DNA of 64,000 nt, taken from assembly GCA_026417115.1 (NCBI GenBank), contig JAOADW010000034.1, positions 1-64,000 of the forward strand, given 5' to 3'. Position numbers and translations under genes: made by a program. The notes under the pieces were generated by a model that was not told the DNA's origin, searched no databases, and saw nothing but the letters and a program-made list of their open reading frames with translations. This DNA comes from Rhodocyclaceae bacterium (GTDB taxonomy: Bacteria > Pseudomonadota > Gammaproteobacteria > Burkholderiales > Rhodocyclaceae). The stretch's first letter is position 1, and every line of letters starts with the position of its first letter. Positions 40,581 to 50,629 of this stretch are shown here, one piece after another.

Positions 40581-41528
40581 ATGGATGCGACCCTGAAAGC
40601 CAGCATCGCGCGTCAGAGAAAGGCGTTGATGCGTCTTTTGCGCCGGCCATTGGCGGAGTTGGCTGAGCGCTGCCGCGCCGTCTGGGGCGACCGGCTGGCG
40701 CTGGATCAGGCGCTTGCCGAGACGCTCGAGCGCCTTCCTTATTGCCGACATCTCTATGTCGTCGACCGTTTCTATCGCCAGATCAGCGACAACGTCGATC
40801 ATGCAGGCGCGCAACCCGGGTTCGGGCGCGATCGTTCCGATCGCCCCTATATGCAAGGCCTGGTGGAAGGCGCTTCCTTGTTGCTTTCCGATTCGTATCT
40901 GAGTCTGCGCGAAAGACGGCCGTCCTTGACGGCCTTGCGCGCGGTGCGCGATGGAGAGGGTCGCCTCTTGGGATGGATCGGCGCCTATTTCGCCTTGCGC
41001 GATCTGCCGCTGACGCGCGAGCTCTATCCGGAGCCGCGCGCCTGGCGCCAGATCAAGGGCGATCCCTCGATACGCAGCACGGTGTTCCATCAAGCGCGCG
41101 TGGAAAGCGAATTGGATCGCCGCATGGATGCGGCGATCGGCGTGCTCGTCGAATTGATGCGTTACCACGGCGTTTATCACGTGATGTTGCATTTCGCGAG
41201 CTCCCGCGCCGTGATCTGGCAGATCGACGACCCTTTGCGCTATCGCTTGCTCTCGCTCGAGGAGCTCACCGACCCCGACACCTGTCTTGCCTATCCGCGC
41301 CATCCTTATCCAGCGGAGGCGCTGGTGCCGGAAGAAGCGGTTTTGCGGGTGTTCGAACTTTTCAAAGCGTTGCGCTTGATGGACGAGACCTTTTATTTGC
41401 GCTCCGGCACTTTGAATCTTTATAACGGCATCGTGGGTCTGACTTTTTCCTGCGATGGCTCGCATTACGTGCCCTGCGAAGATTTCCTCGCCCAGGGTAA
41501 GGAATTTTGGCTCGGGGCCAGCGTGTGA
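40581..41528 (+). CDS. Soluble PDC/Cache-like sensor protein of unknown function
   Basis: 315 residues, no signal peptide or membrane helix. Residues about 60-150 look like a PDC/Cache sensor fold: HLYVVDRFYRQISDNVD, RDRSDRPYMQGLVEG, LLLSDSYLSLRERRPSLTAL and RAVRDGEGRLLGWIGAYF, the pattern found in extracellular sensors of chemoreceptors. The C-terminal half has no recognisable output domain. It starts three bases after mnmE and may be cotranscribed. Function unknown. Confidence 0.7.
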   Translation: MDATLKASIARQRKALMRLLRRPLAELAERCRAVWGDRLALDQALAETLERLPYCRHLYVVDRFYRQISDNVDHAGAQPGFGRDRSDRPYMQGLVEGASLLLSDSYLSLRERRPSLTALRAVRDGEGRLLGWIGAYFALRDLPLTRELYPEPRAWRQIKGDPSIRSTVFHQARVESELDRRMDAAIGVLVELMRYHGVYHVMLHFASSRAVIWQIDDPLRYRLLSLEELTDPDTCLAYPRHPYPAEALVPEEAVLRVFELFKALRLMDETFYLRSGTLNLYNGIVGLTFSCDGSHYVPCEDFLAQGKEFWLGASV

Positions 41529-41559
41529 GGTCTCGGCCTCTTTTCGTGCGGAGCAGGAG

Positions 41560-42339
41560 TTGAGCGGGTTCGAGGCCGCCTGGTTTCTGTTGATTGGGGC
41601 GGCGGCCTGCGCTGGCTTCGTCGATGCCATTGCGGGCGGCGGGGGTTTGATCCAAGTGCCGGCACTTTTCGCTGCCTTGCCGACGGAAGCGCCGGCGACG
41701 CTTTTCGGCACGAACAAGACGGCCTCGATCTTCGGCACCCTGCAGGCCGCGCGCCGTTACCTGCGCGCCATTCCTCTCGATTGGGGGGTGGTGCGGCCCA
41801 TGGCGGTGTCGGCGTTTTTCGCCTCGTTCCTGGGCGCGGCGGCGGTCGCCTGGCTGCCGAAGGAAATCGTGCGCCCTTTGGCGGTCGTCTTATTGATCGC
41901 CGTCACGCTCTATACCTTGAGTCGCCCTGATTTCGGCAAGCAGCTTGGCAAACCTTCAGTGTCTGCGCGCCATACGCGGCTGGCGGCGAGCCTTGCGGGC
42001 GCCGCCCTGGGTTTCTATGACGGCTTTTTTGGGCCGGGCGCCGGCAGCTTCATGATCTTCGCCGCGGTGCGCTTGTTCGGCATGGATTTTCTGCGCGCCT
42101 CCGCCTGCGCGAAGATCGTCAACGCCACGACCAATGCCGGCGCGCTCGCCCTTTTTACGCCCAGCGGGCACGTGCTGTGGCCGCTGGGCTTGGCGATGGC
42201 GGCTGCCAACATCCTCGGCGCGCAGGTGGGCAGTCGTCTTGCGCTTGCGCGCGGCGCTGGCTTCATCCGCGTCGTTTTCATCGTCATGACGGTGGCCTTG
42301 ATCGCAAAGCTCGTCTGGGATCTCGTCCATTTCCCCTGA
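41560..42339 (+). CDS. TSUP family (TauE/SafE-like) anion exporter
   Basis: About 259 residues from a TTG start with GGAGCAGGAG directly upstream; the exact start is uncertain because no ATG precedes the first helix in frame except well inside the previous gene. Family motifs: GFVDAIAGGGGLIQVPAL in the first half and the second-half repeat GFYDGFFGPGAGSFMIFAAV. About eight helices. Members export sulfite, sulfoacetate or other sulfur anions. Confidence 0.87.
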   Translation: MSGFEAAWFLLIGAAACAGFVDAIAGGGGLIQVPALFAALPTEAPATLFGTNKTASIFGTLQAARRYLRAIPLDWGVVRPMAVSAFFASFLGAAAVAWLPKEIVRPLAVVLLIAVTLYTLSRPDFGKQLGKPSVSARHTRLAASLAGAALGFYDGFFGPGAGSFMIFAAVRLFGMDFLRASACAKIVNATTNAGALALFTPSGHVLWPLGLAMAAANILGAQVGSRLALARGAGFIRVVFIVMTVALIAKLVWDLVHFP

Positions 42340-42419
42340 GCGCGCTGGGGGCATGGACGAACGCAAGCGGCGATGATAGAGTTCGCCGCTGGATCTGCCA
42401 CGACAATGGAGGAAGGAGC

Positions 42420-43568
42420 ATGAAGTCCCTGAAAAAATGGTGCGCCGCCCTCGGCGCCGTAATGTGGACGTGCGCCGCAAGCGCCGACATCACCGTCGGC
42501 GTCGTCGTCTCCGCCACGGGCCCCGCCGCATCCCTGGGCATTCCTGAGAAGAATACGATTGCGCTCTTGCCGACGACGATTGCGGGAGAGAAAGTCAACT
42601 ACATCGTGCTCGACGATGCGTCCGATACGACCACCGCGGTCAAGAACACCCGCAAGCTGATCGCCGAGGACAAGGTTGACATTGTCATTGGCTCGACGAC
42701 CACGCCCAATTCGCTGGCGATGATCGACGTGGTCGCCGAGGCAGAAACGCCGATGATCTCGATGGCCGCTTCCGCGCGCATCGTGGATGCGGCCAATCCC
42801 AAGACGAAATGGGTGTTCAAGACGCCCCAGAACGACATCCAAATGTCGACGGCGATCGTCGAGCATATGATCAATCAGGGCGTGAAGACGGTCGCCTTCA
42901 TCGGTTTTTCCGACGCCTATGGCGAAGGGTGGTATAACGAGTTTTCCAAGATCGCCGAAGCGAGGAAATTGGCGATCGTCGCCAACGAGCGATACAACCG
43001 CGCGGACACCTCGGTCACGGGGCAGGTGCTGAAGATCATCGCGGCCAAGCCGGATGCCGTGCTCATCGCCGGTTCGGGCACGCCCGCGGCGTTGCCGCAG
43101 AAGACGCTCAAGGAAAAGGGTTACAAGGGGCTGATCTATCAAACCCACGGCGTGGCGAATCGGGATTTCTTGCGCGTCTGCGGCAAGGACTGCGAGGGAA
43201 CCTTCTTGCCTGCGGGGCCGGTGTTGGTGGCCGCGCAACTGCCGGATACGAACCCTGTCAAGAAGAGCGCGCTCGAATATGTCAACAAATACGAGGCAGT
43301 GCATGGCAAAGGCAGTGTCTCGACATTCGGGGCGCATGCGTGGGACGCCGGTCTATTGCTGGCTCACGCCGCGCCCGTGGCGCTGAAGAAGGCGAAGCCG
43401 GGCACCAAGGAATTCCGCGTCGCCTTGCGCGACGCGCTGGAGGGCGTCAAGGAACTCGCCGGCGCGCATGGCATCTTCAACATGAGCGCGAACGATCATT
43501 TGGGGCTCGACCAGCGCGCGCGTGTGATGGTGAAGATCGAAAACGGCGACTGGAAGCTGATCCGCTAA
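42420..43568 (+). CDS. livK: Branched-chain amino acid-type ABC transporter substrate-binding protein
   Basis: 382 residues with a signal peptide (MKSLKKWCAALGAVMWTCAASA). DITVGVVVSATGPAASLGIPEKNTIALLP and VIVGSTTTP-like IVIGSTTTPNSLAMIDVVAE are type-I periplasmic-binding (LivK/Leu-Ile-Val) motifs. AGGAGG-type ribosome site. The ligand could be another amino acid, an amide or an aromatic acid; the liv name reflects family. A strong hairpin terminator lies just after it. Confidence 0.88.
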   Translation: MKSLKKWCAALGAVMWTCAASADITVGVVVSATGPAASLGIPEKNTIALLPTTIAGEKVNYIVLDDASDTTTAVKNTRKLIAEDKVDIVIGSTTTPNSLAMIDVVAEAETPMISMAASARIVDAANPKTKWVFKTPQNDIQMSTAIVEHMINQGVKTVAFIGFSDAYGEGWYNEFSKIAEARKLAIVANERYNRADTSVTGQVLKIIAAKPDAVLIAGSGTPAALPQKTLKEKGYKGLIYQTHGVANRDFLRVCGKDCEGTFLPAGPVLVAAQLPDTNPVKKSALEYVNKYEAVHGKGSVSTFGAHAWDAGLLLAHAAPVALKKAKPGTKEFRVALRDALEGVKELAGAHGIFNMSANDHLGLDQRARVMVKIENGDWKLIR

Positions 43569-43584
43569 CCTCGAGCCATGGCTC

Positions 43585-43619
43585 CGAGGGCGCCGGCAGA
43601 CCGGCGCCCTCGTCGTTTT
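43585..43619 (+). terminator. Hairpin terminator/attenuator between livK and livH
   Basis: A perfect 12-bp stem (CGAGGGCGCCGG / CCGGCGCCCTCG) with loop CAGA, followed by TCGTTTT. It would make livK mRNA more abundant or more stable than the permease and ATPase genes, as is common for ABC transporters. Confidence 0.75.
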
Positions 43620-43628
43620 GCGCTGACG

Positions 43629-44663
43629 ATGGACTTGCAGATTGCGTTGTTGCTGGCTCAGGATGGCGTCGTCTCCGGCGCCATCTATGCGCTCTTGGCG
43701 CTCGCGCTGGTCTTGGTCTTCGCGGTGACGCGCGTGGTGTTCATTCCTCAAGGCGAGTTCGTCGCCTATGGCGCGCTCACCCTCGCGAGCTTCCAGATGG
43801 GCAAGATCCCCGGCACTCTCTGGTTGTTGCTGGCGCTTGCGTTCGTCATCCTGCTTGTCGATGGGCCAGCCGCCTGGCGTCAGGGTGGCCGCGGCTTTTT
43901 GCTCTTTCTTGCGCAGGTCGTGCTCTATCCAGCGCTGATGGCGGCAGCCGTGCTCCTCGGGCAGCCGCACGCGTGGCCGCTGTGGGCGCAAAGCCTACTC
44001 GCGCTTGCGCTCGTGGCGCCCCTCGGTCCTCAGCTCTATCGCCTCGTGTTTCAGCCGGTGGCCGAAGCCTCCGTGCTCATGCTCTTGATCGTCGCGGTGG
44101 CCTTGCACCTGGCGTTGGTAGGTTTGGGACTCGTCTTCTTCGGCGCCGAAGGTTCGCGCACGCCGCCCTTTTCCGAAGCGAGTTGGGAAGTCGGCAGCCT
44201 CGTCGTCAGCGGTCAGAGCCTATGGGTGCTCGGCGCGAGCGCTGGCTTGATCGTGGCCCTTTATCTCTTTTTCGAGAAGACCCTCTATGGCAAGGCCTTA
44301 CGCGCCACGGCGATGAATCGCATCGGCGCTCGGCTGATGGGGATCTCCACCACCTTTGCCGGCAAGATCGCGTTCTTGTTCGCGGCCGTGATCGGCGGCG
44401 CGTCGGGCATCTTGATCGCGCCCATCACGACCATCTATTACGACACGGGCTTTTTGATCGGCTTGAAGGGTTTCGTGGGCGCCATCGTCGGCGGGCTCGC
44501 GAGCTATCCGGTGGCGGCGGCAGGTGCCCTGCTCGTCGGGCTGTTGGAATCCTTTTCCTCCTTCTGGGCCTCAGCCTATAAGGAAGTGTTGGTCTTTACC
44601 TTGATCATTCCCGTGCTGCTCTGGCGTTCCTGGCAAAGCCACCAGGTGGAGGAAGAGGAATGA
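43629..44663 (+). CDS. livH: Branched-chain amino acid-type ABC transporter permease LivH
   Basis: 344 residues starting MDLQIALLLAQDGVVSGAIYALLALALVLVFAVTRVVFIPQGEF, the normal LivH start; the track start lies before the hairpin and is rejected. About nine helices; the conserved loop KTLYGKALRATAMNRIGARLMGI contacts the ATPases. It is longer than most LivH proteins because of extra helices around residues 75-150. Four-base overlap with the next gene. Confidence 0.9.
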   Translation: MDLQIALLLAQDGVVSGAIYALLALALVLVFAVTRVVFIPQGEFVAYGALTLASFQMGKIPGTLWLLLALAFVILLVDGPAAWRQGGRGFLLFLAQVVLYPALMAAAVLLGQPHAWPLWAQSLLALALVAPLGPQLYRLVFQPVAEASVLMLLIVAVALHLALVGLGLVFFGAEGSRTPPFSEASWEVGSLVVSGQSLWVLGASAGLIVALYLFFEKTLYGKALRATAMNRIGARLMGISTTFAGKIAFLFAAVIGGASGILIAPITTIYYDTGFLIGLKGFVGAIVGGLASYPVAAAGALLVGLLESFSSFWASAYKEVLVFTLIIPVLLWRSWQSHQVEEEE

Positions 44664-46456
44664 GACGTTGGCTGCCCGCCGGGCTGCTGGCTTTTCTTGC
44701 GGCTGGGCCGCTCGTCTTGTCCGAGTTTTATGTGACGCTGTTCAATTACATCGGCCTTTCGGCGCTCGTCGCGCTCGGCCTCGTGCTGCTCACGGGCGTG
44801 GCGGGGCTGACCTCCTTTGGGCAGGCGGCGTTCGTCGGCGTGGGCGCCTATGCCACGGCGTGGCTGACGACCGCGGGGGCAGCGGCGGGCTGGCCGGCGC
44901 TGCTGACTACGCCCTGGGCAGGCCTTGCGTTGGGCCTCATGCTCACGATGCTGGTCGCCGCCGGGCTTGGCGCCATCACCTTGCGCCTTTCCGGCCATTT
45001 TTTGCCGCTATCGACAATCGCCTGGGGGATTTCTCTCTATTTCCTCTTTGGCAATCTGGAATTCTTGGGCGGTCACACGGGCTTGAGCGGCGTCCCGCCG
45101 CTGTCATTCGCGGGCTGGGAGCTGCGCGATCCGCGCTGGTTTTATTATTTGATTTGGCTGAGCCTGTTGGCTGCCCTTTTCGGTGTGCGCAATCTGCTCG
45201 ACTCGCGTCCCGGGCGCGCCATTCGCGCGCTCAAGGGAGGCGCGCTGATGGCCGAGGCGATGGGCGTTGACACGGCGCGCGCCAAGCTCATGGTCTTTTT
45301 GCTCGCCGCGATCCTCGCCAGTCTGTCTGGCTGGCTCTATGCTCATCTGCAGCGTTTCGTCAACCCCACTCCTTTCGGACTGCCGATCGGCATCGAATAT
45401 CTGTTCATGGCGGTGATCGGCGGCGCCAGCGAAGTATGGGGCGCCCTCGTCGGCGCCGCCGTGATCACGGTGCTCAAGCACTGGTTGCAGGACTGGCTGC
45501 CGCATCTCTTCGGGGCGAGCGGCAATTTCGAGATCATCGTCTTCGGCTTCCTCATGATCGCGGTGTTGCATCGAGCGCAGGGGGGGCTCTGGCCCTATCT
45601 GTCTCGTGGGTTTCCCCAGCCGGCAGTGCGCGGCGAGGCGGCTTCCCGGCGGGATGCATCCTTGCCGCCCATGCCGCAGCGCGCACGGCCCGAAGCGGGC
45701 GTTTTGCTACTCGACGTCAAGGATGTCGTCAAGCGCTTCGGCGGCCTCGTCGCCAACGATCGCATGAATCTCGCCGTGCATGCAGGCGAAATCACGGCGT
45801 TGATCGGGCCCAATGGCGCGGGCAAATCGACGCTGTTCAACGTCATCTCGGGCGTCGAACCTGCGACGTCCGGCGAGGTGCGTTTTCTCGGGCAGCGCAT
45901 CGACGGCTTGCCGGCGCGTGCGATCGCGCGCCTCGGGATGGCGCGCACGTTCCAGCACGTGCGCCTGTTGCCGCAGATGACGGTGCTCGAAAACGTCGCC
46001 TTGGGCGCGCACTTGCGCGGCAAGCGTGGGTATCTTTCCGCCATGCTGCGCCTGTCGCGCGACGAAGAGGCGCGCCTGTTGGCGGAAGCGCGCCGCCACT
46101 GCGAGCGCGTCGGTCTTGCCGATTGCTTGCACATGCCTGCGGGCAGCCTGCCGCTGGGGCGGCAGCGCTTGGTCGAAATCGCGCGCGCCTTGGCGCTTGA
46201 CCCGGTGCTGTTGTTGCTCGACGAGCCCGCGGCGGGTCTTCGTTACCTGGAAAAACAAGCGCTCGCTGCGCTCCTGCGCGTGCTGCGCGCAGAGGGACTG
46301 GGCATCTTGTTGGTCGAGCACGACATGGATTTCGTCATGAATCTCGCCGATTTCGTGGTGGTCATGGAATTTGGCAAGACCATCGCGGCAGGCAGGCCAG
46401 CGGAGGTGCAAAACGATCCTGCGGTGATCGAGGCGTATCTCGGAGGGCTCGAATGA
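44660..46456 (+). CDS. Fused permease-ATPase, LivM-LivG
   Basis: 598 residues. Residues about 1-310 are LivM ([61 protein letters not shown]). After a Pro/Arg-rich linker, residues about 350-598 are LivG, with Walker [13 protein letters not shown], signature region [17 protein letters not shown] and Walker [11 protein letters not shown]. The fusion fixes the stoichiometry of permease and ATPase. ATGA junctions at both ends. Confidence 0.92.
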   Translation: MRRWLPAGLLAFLAAGPLVLSEFYVTLFNYIGLSALVALGLVLLTGVAGLTSFGQAAFVGVGAYATAWLTTAGAAAGWPALLTTPWAGLALGLMLTMLVAAGLGAITLRLSGHFLPLSTIAWGISLYFLFGNLEFLGGHTGLSGVPPLSFAGWELRDPRWFYYLIWLSLLAALFGVRNLLDSRPGRAIRALKGGALMAEAMGVDTARAKLMVFLLAAILASLSGWLYAHLQRFVNPTPFGLPIGIEYLFMAVIGGASEVWGALVGAAVITVLKHWLQDWLPHLFGASGNFEIIVFGFLMIAVLHRAQGGLWPYLSRGFPQPAVRGEAASRRDASLPPMPQRARPEAGVLLLDVKDVVKRFGGLVANDRMNLAVHAGEITALIGPNGAGKSTLFNVISGVEPATSGEVRFLGQRIDGLPARAIARLGMARTFQHVRLLPQMTVLENVALGAHLRGKRGYLSAMLRLSRDEEARLLAEARRHCERVGLADCLHMPAGSLPLGRQRLVEIARALALDPVLLLLDEPAAGLRYLEKQALAALLRVLRAEGLGILLVEHDMDFVMNLADFVVVMEFGKTIAAGRPAEVQNDPAVIEAYLGGLE

Positions 46457-47196
46457 GCGAAGCTTTGCTCGAAGTCAGCGACCTCTCCGTCGCCTATGGC
46501 CAAATCGAGGCGGTGCATCATGTGAGCCTGCGCGTGCTGCCGGGCCAGATTGTCACCGTGATTGGCCCCAATGGCGCCGGCAAGACGACGCTGCTTTCGG
46601 CGATCATCGGGCTCTTACCCTGCAAGGGCGGCATGGTGCGCTATGCCGGGGAGGCGTATGCGCGCGTGACGCTCGAAAAGATGGTGGCGGCCGGCATGGT
46701 GTTGGTGCCGGAGAAGCGTGAATTGTTCGCGGAAATGAGCGTGCTCGACAACCTGCTCTTGGGCGCTTTCATGCGTCGCCGCCTCGGATTTCGTGACGAG
46801 CGGCAAACCTTGGCGACCGTCTTTGCGCTCTTTCCGCGCCTCAAGGAGCGTGCGCAGCAGCGCGCGGGCACGCTCTCGGGCGGCGAGCGGCAAATGCTTG
46901 CCATCGGGCGGGCGCTGATGGCGCGGCCACGACTGCTGATGCTTGACGAGCCGAGCCTGGGGTTGGCGCCGCTCATCGTGCGCGAGATTTTCCGCATTTT
47001 GGCCGACCTCGCTGCCGAGGGCGTGGCCATCTTGCTCGTCGAGCAGAATGCGCGTGCGGCGCTGCAGCTCGCGGATTACGGCTACGTGCTGGAGACTGGA
47101 GAGATTGCGCTTTCGGGGCGCGCAGACGAGCTGAGTGAGGATGCGCGCGTGGCGGAATCTTATTTGGGCCAGGCCGCTGGGTGCCCGGTCGCCTGA
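46453..47196 (+). CDS. livF: Branched-chain amino acid-type ABC transporter ATP-binding protein LivF
   Basis: 247 residues. Walker [13 protein letters not shown], signature [16 protein letters not shown] and Walker [44 protein letters not shown] is typical of LivF. Starts inside the fused gene stop. Last gene of the transporter cluster; a parS site begins two bases after its stop. Confidence 0.94.
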   Translation: MSEALLEVSDLSVAYGQIEAVHHVSLRVLPGQIVTVIGPNGAGKTTLLSAIIGLLPCKGGMVRYAGEAYARVTLEKMVAAGMVLVPEKRELFAEMSVLDNLLLGAFMRRRLGFRDERQTLATVFALFPRLKERAQQRAGTLSGGERQMLAIGRALMARPRLLMLDEPSLGLAPLIVREIFRILADLAAEGVAILLVEQNARAALQLADYGYVLETGEIALSGRADELSEDARVAESYLGQAAGCPVA

Positions 47197-47197
47197 A

Positions 47198-47213
47198 TGT
47201 TTCACGTGAAACC
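47198..47213. promoter_or_regulatory. parS centromere site 1
   Basis: TGTTTCACGTGAAACC matches the universal 16-bp parS consensus TGTTTCACGTGAAACA at 15 of 16 positions. It lies three kilobases before parAB and is a loading site for ParB. Confidence 0.93.
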
Positions 47214-47235
47214 ACGCGCGCGCGGGCATGTGCAT

Positions 47236-47251
47236 GGTTTCACGTGAAACA
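47236..47251. promoter_or_regulatory. parS centromere site 2
   Basis: GGTTTCACGTGAAACA, 15 of 16 to the parS consensus, 38 bases from site 1. Together the two half-variants sit in the livF-mnmG spacer. Confidence 0.93.
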
Positions 47252-47325
47252 AGAGCGCTGGCGCGCCTGCGCGCCTCGGCGTATCATTCGCAGCCTTTCC
47301 TTTTCCTTTCTGGTGTCCCTCGCTC

Positions 47326-49221
47326 ATGCGCTATCCCGAGCGCTTCCAGGTCATCGTCATTGGCGGCGGCCATGCCGGTACCGAGGCCGCACTCGCGGCT
47401 GCGCGCGTCGGCGCGAAGACCCTGCTGCTCACCCACAACATCGAAACGCTGGGCGCCATGTCGTGCAATCCGTCGATCGGCGGCATCGGCAAAAGCCACC
47501 TCGTGAAGGAGATCGATGCGCTCGGCGGCGCGATGGCGCTCGCGGCCGACGAGGCGGGCATCCAGTTCCGCATTCTCAACGCTTCGAAAGGGCCGGCTGT
47601 GCGCGCCACGCGCGCGCAGGCAGACCGGCAGCTCTATCGGCAGGCCATTCGTAGGCGTCTCGAAAACCAGCCTGGGCTGACGCTCTTCCAGCAGGCGGCC
47701 GAGGACATCGAGGTGGTCTCTGGGCGCGTCGCGGCCGTGATCAGCAAGCTGGGCATCCGCTTCGAGTGCGATGCGGTCGTGCTGACCGCTGGCACCTTCC
47801 TCAACGGCCTGATCCATGTCGGGCTCGAGCATTATCCTGCCGGGCGTTTTGGCGATCCGCCCTCGCGCTCGCTGGCCGCGCGGCTACGCGAACTCAAGTT
47901 GCCCGTGGGGCGCTTGAAGACCGGCACGCCGCCACGGATCGACGGGCGCACCATCGACTTTTCGCGCTTGCAAGAGCAGCCCGGCGATACGCCCACGCCG
48001 GTGTTTTCCTTTCTGGGTAGGCCGGAGATGCATCCGCGCCAGATCTCCTGCTGGATCACGCACACCAATGCGCGCACGCACGAGATCATCCGCCGCGGAC
48101 TCGATCGCTCGCCCCTCTACACGGGCGTGATCGCCGGCGTCGGGCCACGGTATTGCCCTTCGATCGAGGACAAGATTCATCGTTTCGCCGACAAAGAGCG
48201 CCATCCGGTCTTTCTCGAGCCAGAGGGGCTAGCGACGCACGAATATTATCCGCAGGGCGTGTCGACCAGCCTGCCCTTCGACGTGCAGCTTGCGCTCGTG
48301 CGTTCGATCGAGGGCTTGGAAAACGCGCACATCACGCGTCCCGGCTATGCCATCGAATACGATTATTTCGATCCGCGCGCGCTTTACCCGACGCTGGAGA
48401 CGAAGGCCATCGCGGGGCTGTTCTTCGCGGGCCAGATCAATGGCACGACAGGTTATGAAGAAGCGGCGGCGCAGGGCTTGCTCGCAGGCCTCAATGCCGC
48501 GCGCAAGGCGATGGGGCAGGAAGGTTGGTGGCCGCGTCGCAATGAAGCCTATCTAGGCGTGCTCGTCGATGATCTCGTCACGCGCGGCGTGACCGAGCCT
48601 TATCGCATGTTTACGAGCCGCGCCGAATACCGTTTGAGCCTACGCGAAGACAATGCCGACCTGCGCCTCACCGAAATCGGCAGGCGCTTGGGGTTGGTCG
48701 ATGACGCGCGCTGGGATGCCTTCAATCGCAAACGGGATGCGATCGCGGCCGAGATCGAGCGTTTGAAGAGCGTCTGGATTGACCCGCAGGTCATCGACCG
48801 TCATCGTCAGATCGAGGCGCTCGGGCAGCCGCTGGAAAAGCCGCAAACCTTGTTTGCTCTTCTGCGCCGTCCCACGACGCGCTACCGACAACTCATGACT
48901 TTGCCCGGGGCAGGGACGCCCAGCACGGACGAGGCCGTGATCGAGCAGGTGGAGATCGAGGCCAAATACCATGGCTACATCGAGCGGCAAAAAGAAGAGG
49001 TCGAACGCCTCGCGCAGCTCGAGCATCTCGCGATACCAGAAGCTCTCGATTATGAGTCGCTCCAGGGCCTGTCGATCGAGGTGCGCCAACGCCTCAAAGA
49101 GGCGCGGCCTCGCACGGTGGGTCAGGCGAGCCGCATCCAAGGGGTTACCCCTGCGGCGATCGCCGTGCTCGTCGTGCATCTCAAACGCCAGCGCGGCCGT
49201 GCGGCGACGGGTGCGCCATGA
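47326..49221 (+). CDS. mnmG: tRNA uridine-5-carboxymethylaminomethyl(34) synthesis enzyme MnmG
   Basis: 631 residues. FAD-binding [44 protein letters not shown], then [17 protein letters not shown]-like [19 protein letters not shown], and the C-terminal [16 protein letters not shown]. It acts with MnmE on U34 of tRNA. Four-base overlap with rsmG. Confidence 0.97.
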   Translation: MRYPERFQVIVIGGGHAGTEAALAAARVGAKTLLLTHNIETLGAMSCNPSIGGIGKSHLVKEIDALGGAMALAADEAGIQFRILNASKGPAVRATRAQADRQLYRQAIRRRLENQPGLTLFQQAAEDIEVVSGRVAAVISKLGIRFECDAVVLTAGTFLNGLIHVGLEHYPAGRFGDPPSRSLAARLRELKLPVGRLKTGTPPRIDGRTIDFSRLQEQPGDTPTPVFSFLGRPEMHPRQISCWITHTNARTHEIIRRGLDRSPLYTGVIAGVGPRYCPSIEDKIHRFADKERHPVFLEPEGLATHEYYPQGVSTSLPFDVQLALVRSIEGLENAHITRPGYAIEYDYFDPRALYPTLETKAIAGLFFAGQINGTTGYEEAAAQGLLAGLNAARKAMGQEGWWPRRNEAYLGVLVDDLVTRGVTEPYRMFTSRAEYRLSLREDNADLRLTEIGRRLGLVDDARWDAFNRKRDAIAAEIERLKSVWIDPQVIDRHRQIEALGQPLEKPQTLFALLRRPTTRYRQLMTLPGAGTPSTDEAVIEQVEIEAKYHGYIERQKEEVERLAQLEHLAIPEALDYESLQGLSIEVRQRLKEARPRTVGQASRIQGVTPAAIAVLVVHLKRQRGRAATGAP

Positions 49222-49844
49222 CGCTCGACGAAGGCATCGCCCAACTGGGCTTGACGCTTCCGGCTGAAGCGATCACCCGTCTTGAGGTCTTCCTGGCCTT
49301 GCTGGAAAAATGGAACCGCGTCCATAATCTGACGGCGCATCGCACGCGAGAGGCCATGATCGTCCATCATCTGCTCGACGCGCTGGCAGCGCTGCCGACC
49401 CTTGCCCTGAGGCATGGGCGTGGCGCTCGCATCGCCGATGTGGGAAGCGGTGCGGGGGTGCCGGGGCTCGTGCTCGCCATGGCGCGTCCCGACTGGCGCA
49501 TCGTCTCGATCGAGGCGAGAGGCAAGAAAGTCGCCTTTCAGCGCCAGGCGGCGATCGAGCTTAAGCTTGCCAACGTTGAAATCCTTGGCGCGCGCGTCGA
49601 GCAGGTAGACGCGCGTTGCGACGCCGCCATCAGCCGCGCCTTTTCTGCCCTGGATGCCTATGTGCGCTTGGCGGGCCATCTCGCCGGCCGTCTATGGGCG
49701 ATGAAAGGCGTCTATCCTGCCGAGGAAGTGGCGCGGCTTCCTGCGCCTTGGCGCCTTGAGTCGTGGCGCGCCTTGTCCGTGCCGGGCATGGCGGCGCCGC
49801 GTTGTCTGCTGGAGCTTACGAAAGCATGCACATCTTCGCCATAG
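49218..49844 (+). CDS. rsmG: 16S rRNA (guanine(527)-N7)-methyltransferase RsmG
   Basis: 208 residues. [26 protein letters not shown] and the SAM site [20 protein letters not shown] are RsmG signatures. It methylates G527 of 16S rRNA. Overlaps mnmG (ATGA) and parA by 19 bases. Confidence 0.95.
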   Translation: MTLDEGIAQLGLTLPAEAITRLEVFLALLEKWNRVHNLTAHRTREAMIVHHLLDALAALPTLALRHGRGARIADVGSGAGVPGLVLAMARPDWRIVSIEARGKKVAFQRQAAIELKLANVEILGARVEQVDARCDAAISRAFSALDAYVRLAGHLAGRLWAMKGVYPAEEVARLPAPWRLESWRALSVPGMAAPRCLLELTKACTSSP

Positions 49845-50629
49845 CCAATCAAAAAGGGGGGGTCGGCAAGACGACGACCGCGGTCAATCTGGCGGCCGCG
49901 CTTGCGCTCTCCGGCCACCGCGTCCTGCTCGTCGACCTCGATCCGCAGGGGAATGCGACGATGGGCGTGGGCATCGACAAGCGCACCTTGTCGAAAAGCC
50001 TCTATCATTTACTGCTCGGGTTGGCGAGCGTTCGCGAAGTGCGGCAGCGCGCACCCACCTGCGCGATCGATGTGTTGCCCACGAATCGCGATCTCGCTGG
50101 CGCCGAAGTAGAGCTCGTGGATCTGCCGCGGCGGGAATCGAGGCTCAAGGATGCCCTGCTTGCCCATGCCGAGGCCTACGATTTCGCCCTCATCGATTGC
50201 CCGCCTTCCTTGTCGCTTTTGACGCTCAACGGCCTATGCGCGGCGCACGGCGTCATCATTCCGATGCAATGCGAATACTATGCGCTCGAAGGTTTATCCG
50301 ACCTCGTCAATACCATCAAGCAAGTGCATCGCCACTTCAACCGCGACCTCAAAATCATAGGTCTGTTGCGCGTGATGTTCGACCCGCGCTCGATGCTCTC
50401 CAACCAGGTCTCGCTCGAGCTGGAAACGCATTTCGGCGACAAAGTCTTCAAGACCGTGGTGCCGAGGAATGTGCGCCTGGCCGAAGCGCCTTCCCACGGC
50501 GTGCCGGGGGTGTTGTTCGACAGAAGCGCGAAAGGCGCGCAGGCTTATCTCGCCTTCGGCGCGGAGCTCGCCGAGCGCGCGCGACAATGGATGGGCGCGC
50601 CAGGCGCACAGACGGAGGGCAGGTCATGA
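49826..50629 (+). CDS. parA: Chromosome-partitioning ATPase ParA (Soj)
   Basis: 267 residues. Deviant Walker A KGGVGKTTTAVNLAAALA, then DLDPQGNATMGVG and LIDCPPSLSLLTLN. It moves ParB-parS complexes. ATG at 49826 with GGAG 11 bases upstream, inside the end of rsmG; the track start is upstream in the same frame and lacks support. Confidence 0.96.
   Translation: MHIFAIANQKGGVGKTTTAVNLAAALALSGHRVLLVDLDPQGNATMGVGIDKRTLSKSLYHLLLGLASVREVRQRAPTCAIDVLPTNRDLAGAEVELVDLPRRESRLKDALLAHAEAYDFALIDCPPSLSLLTLNGLCAAHGVIIPMQCEYYALEGLSDLVNTIKQVHRHFNRDLKIIGLLRVMFDPRSMLSNQVSLELETHFGDKVFKTVVPRNVRLAEAPSHGVPGVLFDRSAKGAQAYLAFGAELAERARQWMGAPGAQTEGRS

Noticed and set aside
44660-46456. LivM-LivG fusion as an assembly artefact
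   Set aside because: The linker is continuous, in frame and Pro/Arg-rich, both domains are complete, and such fusions are known in betaproteobacteria.
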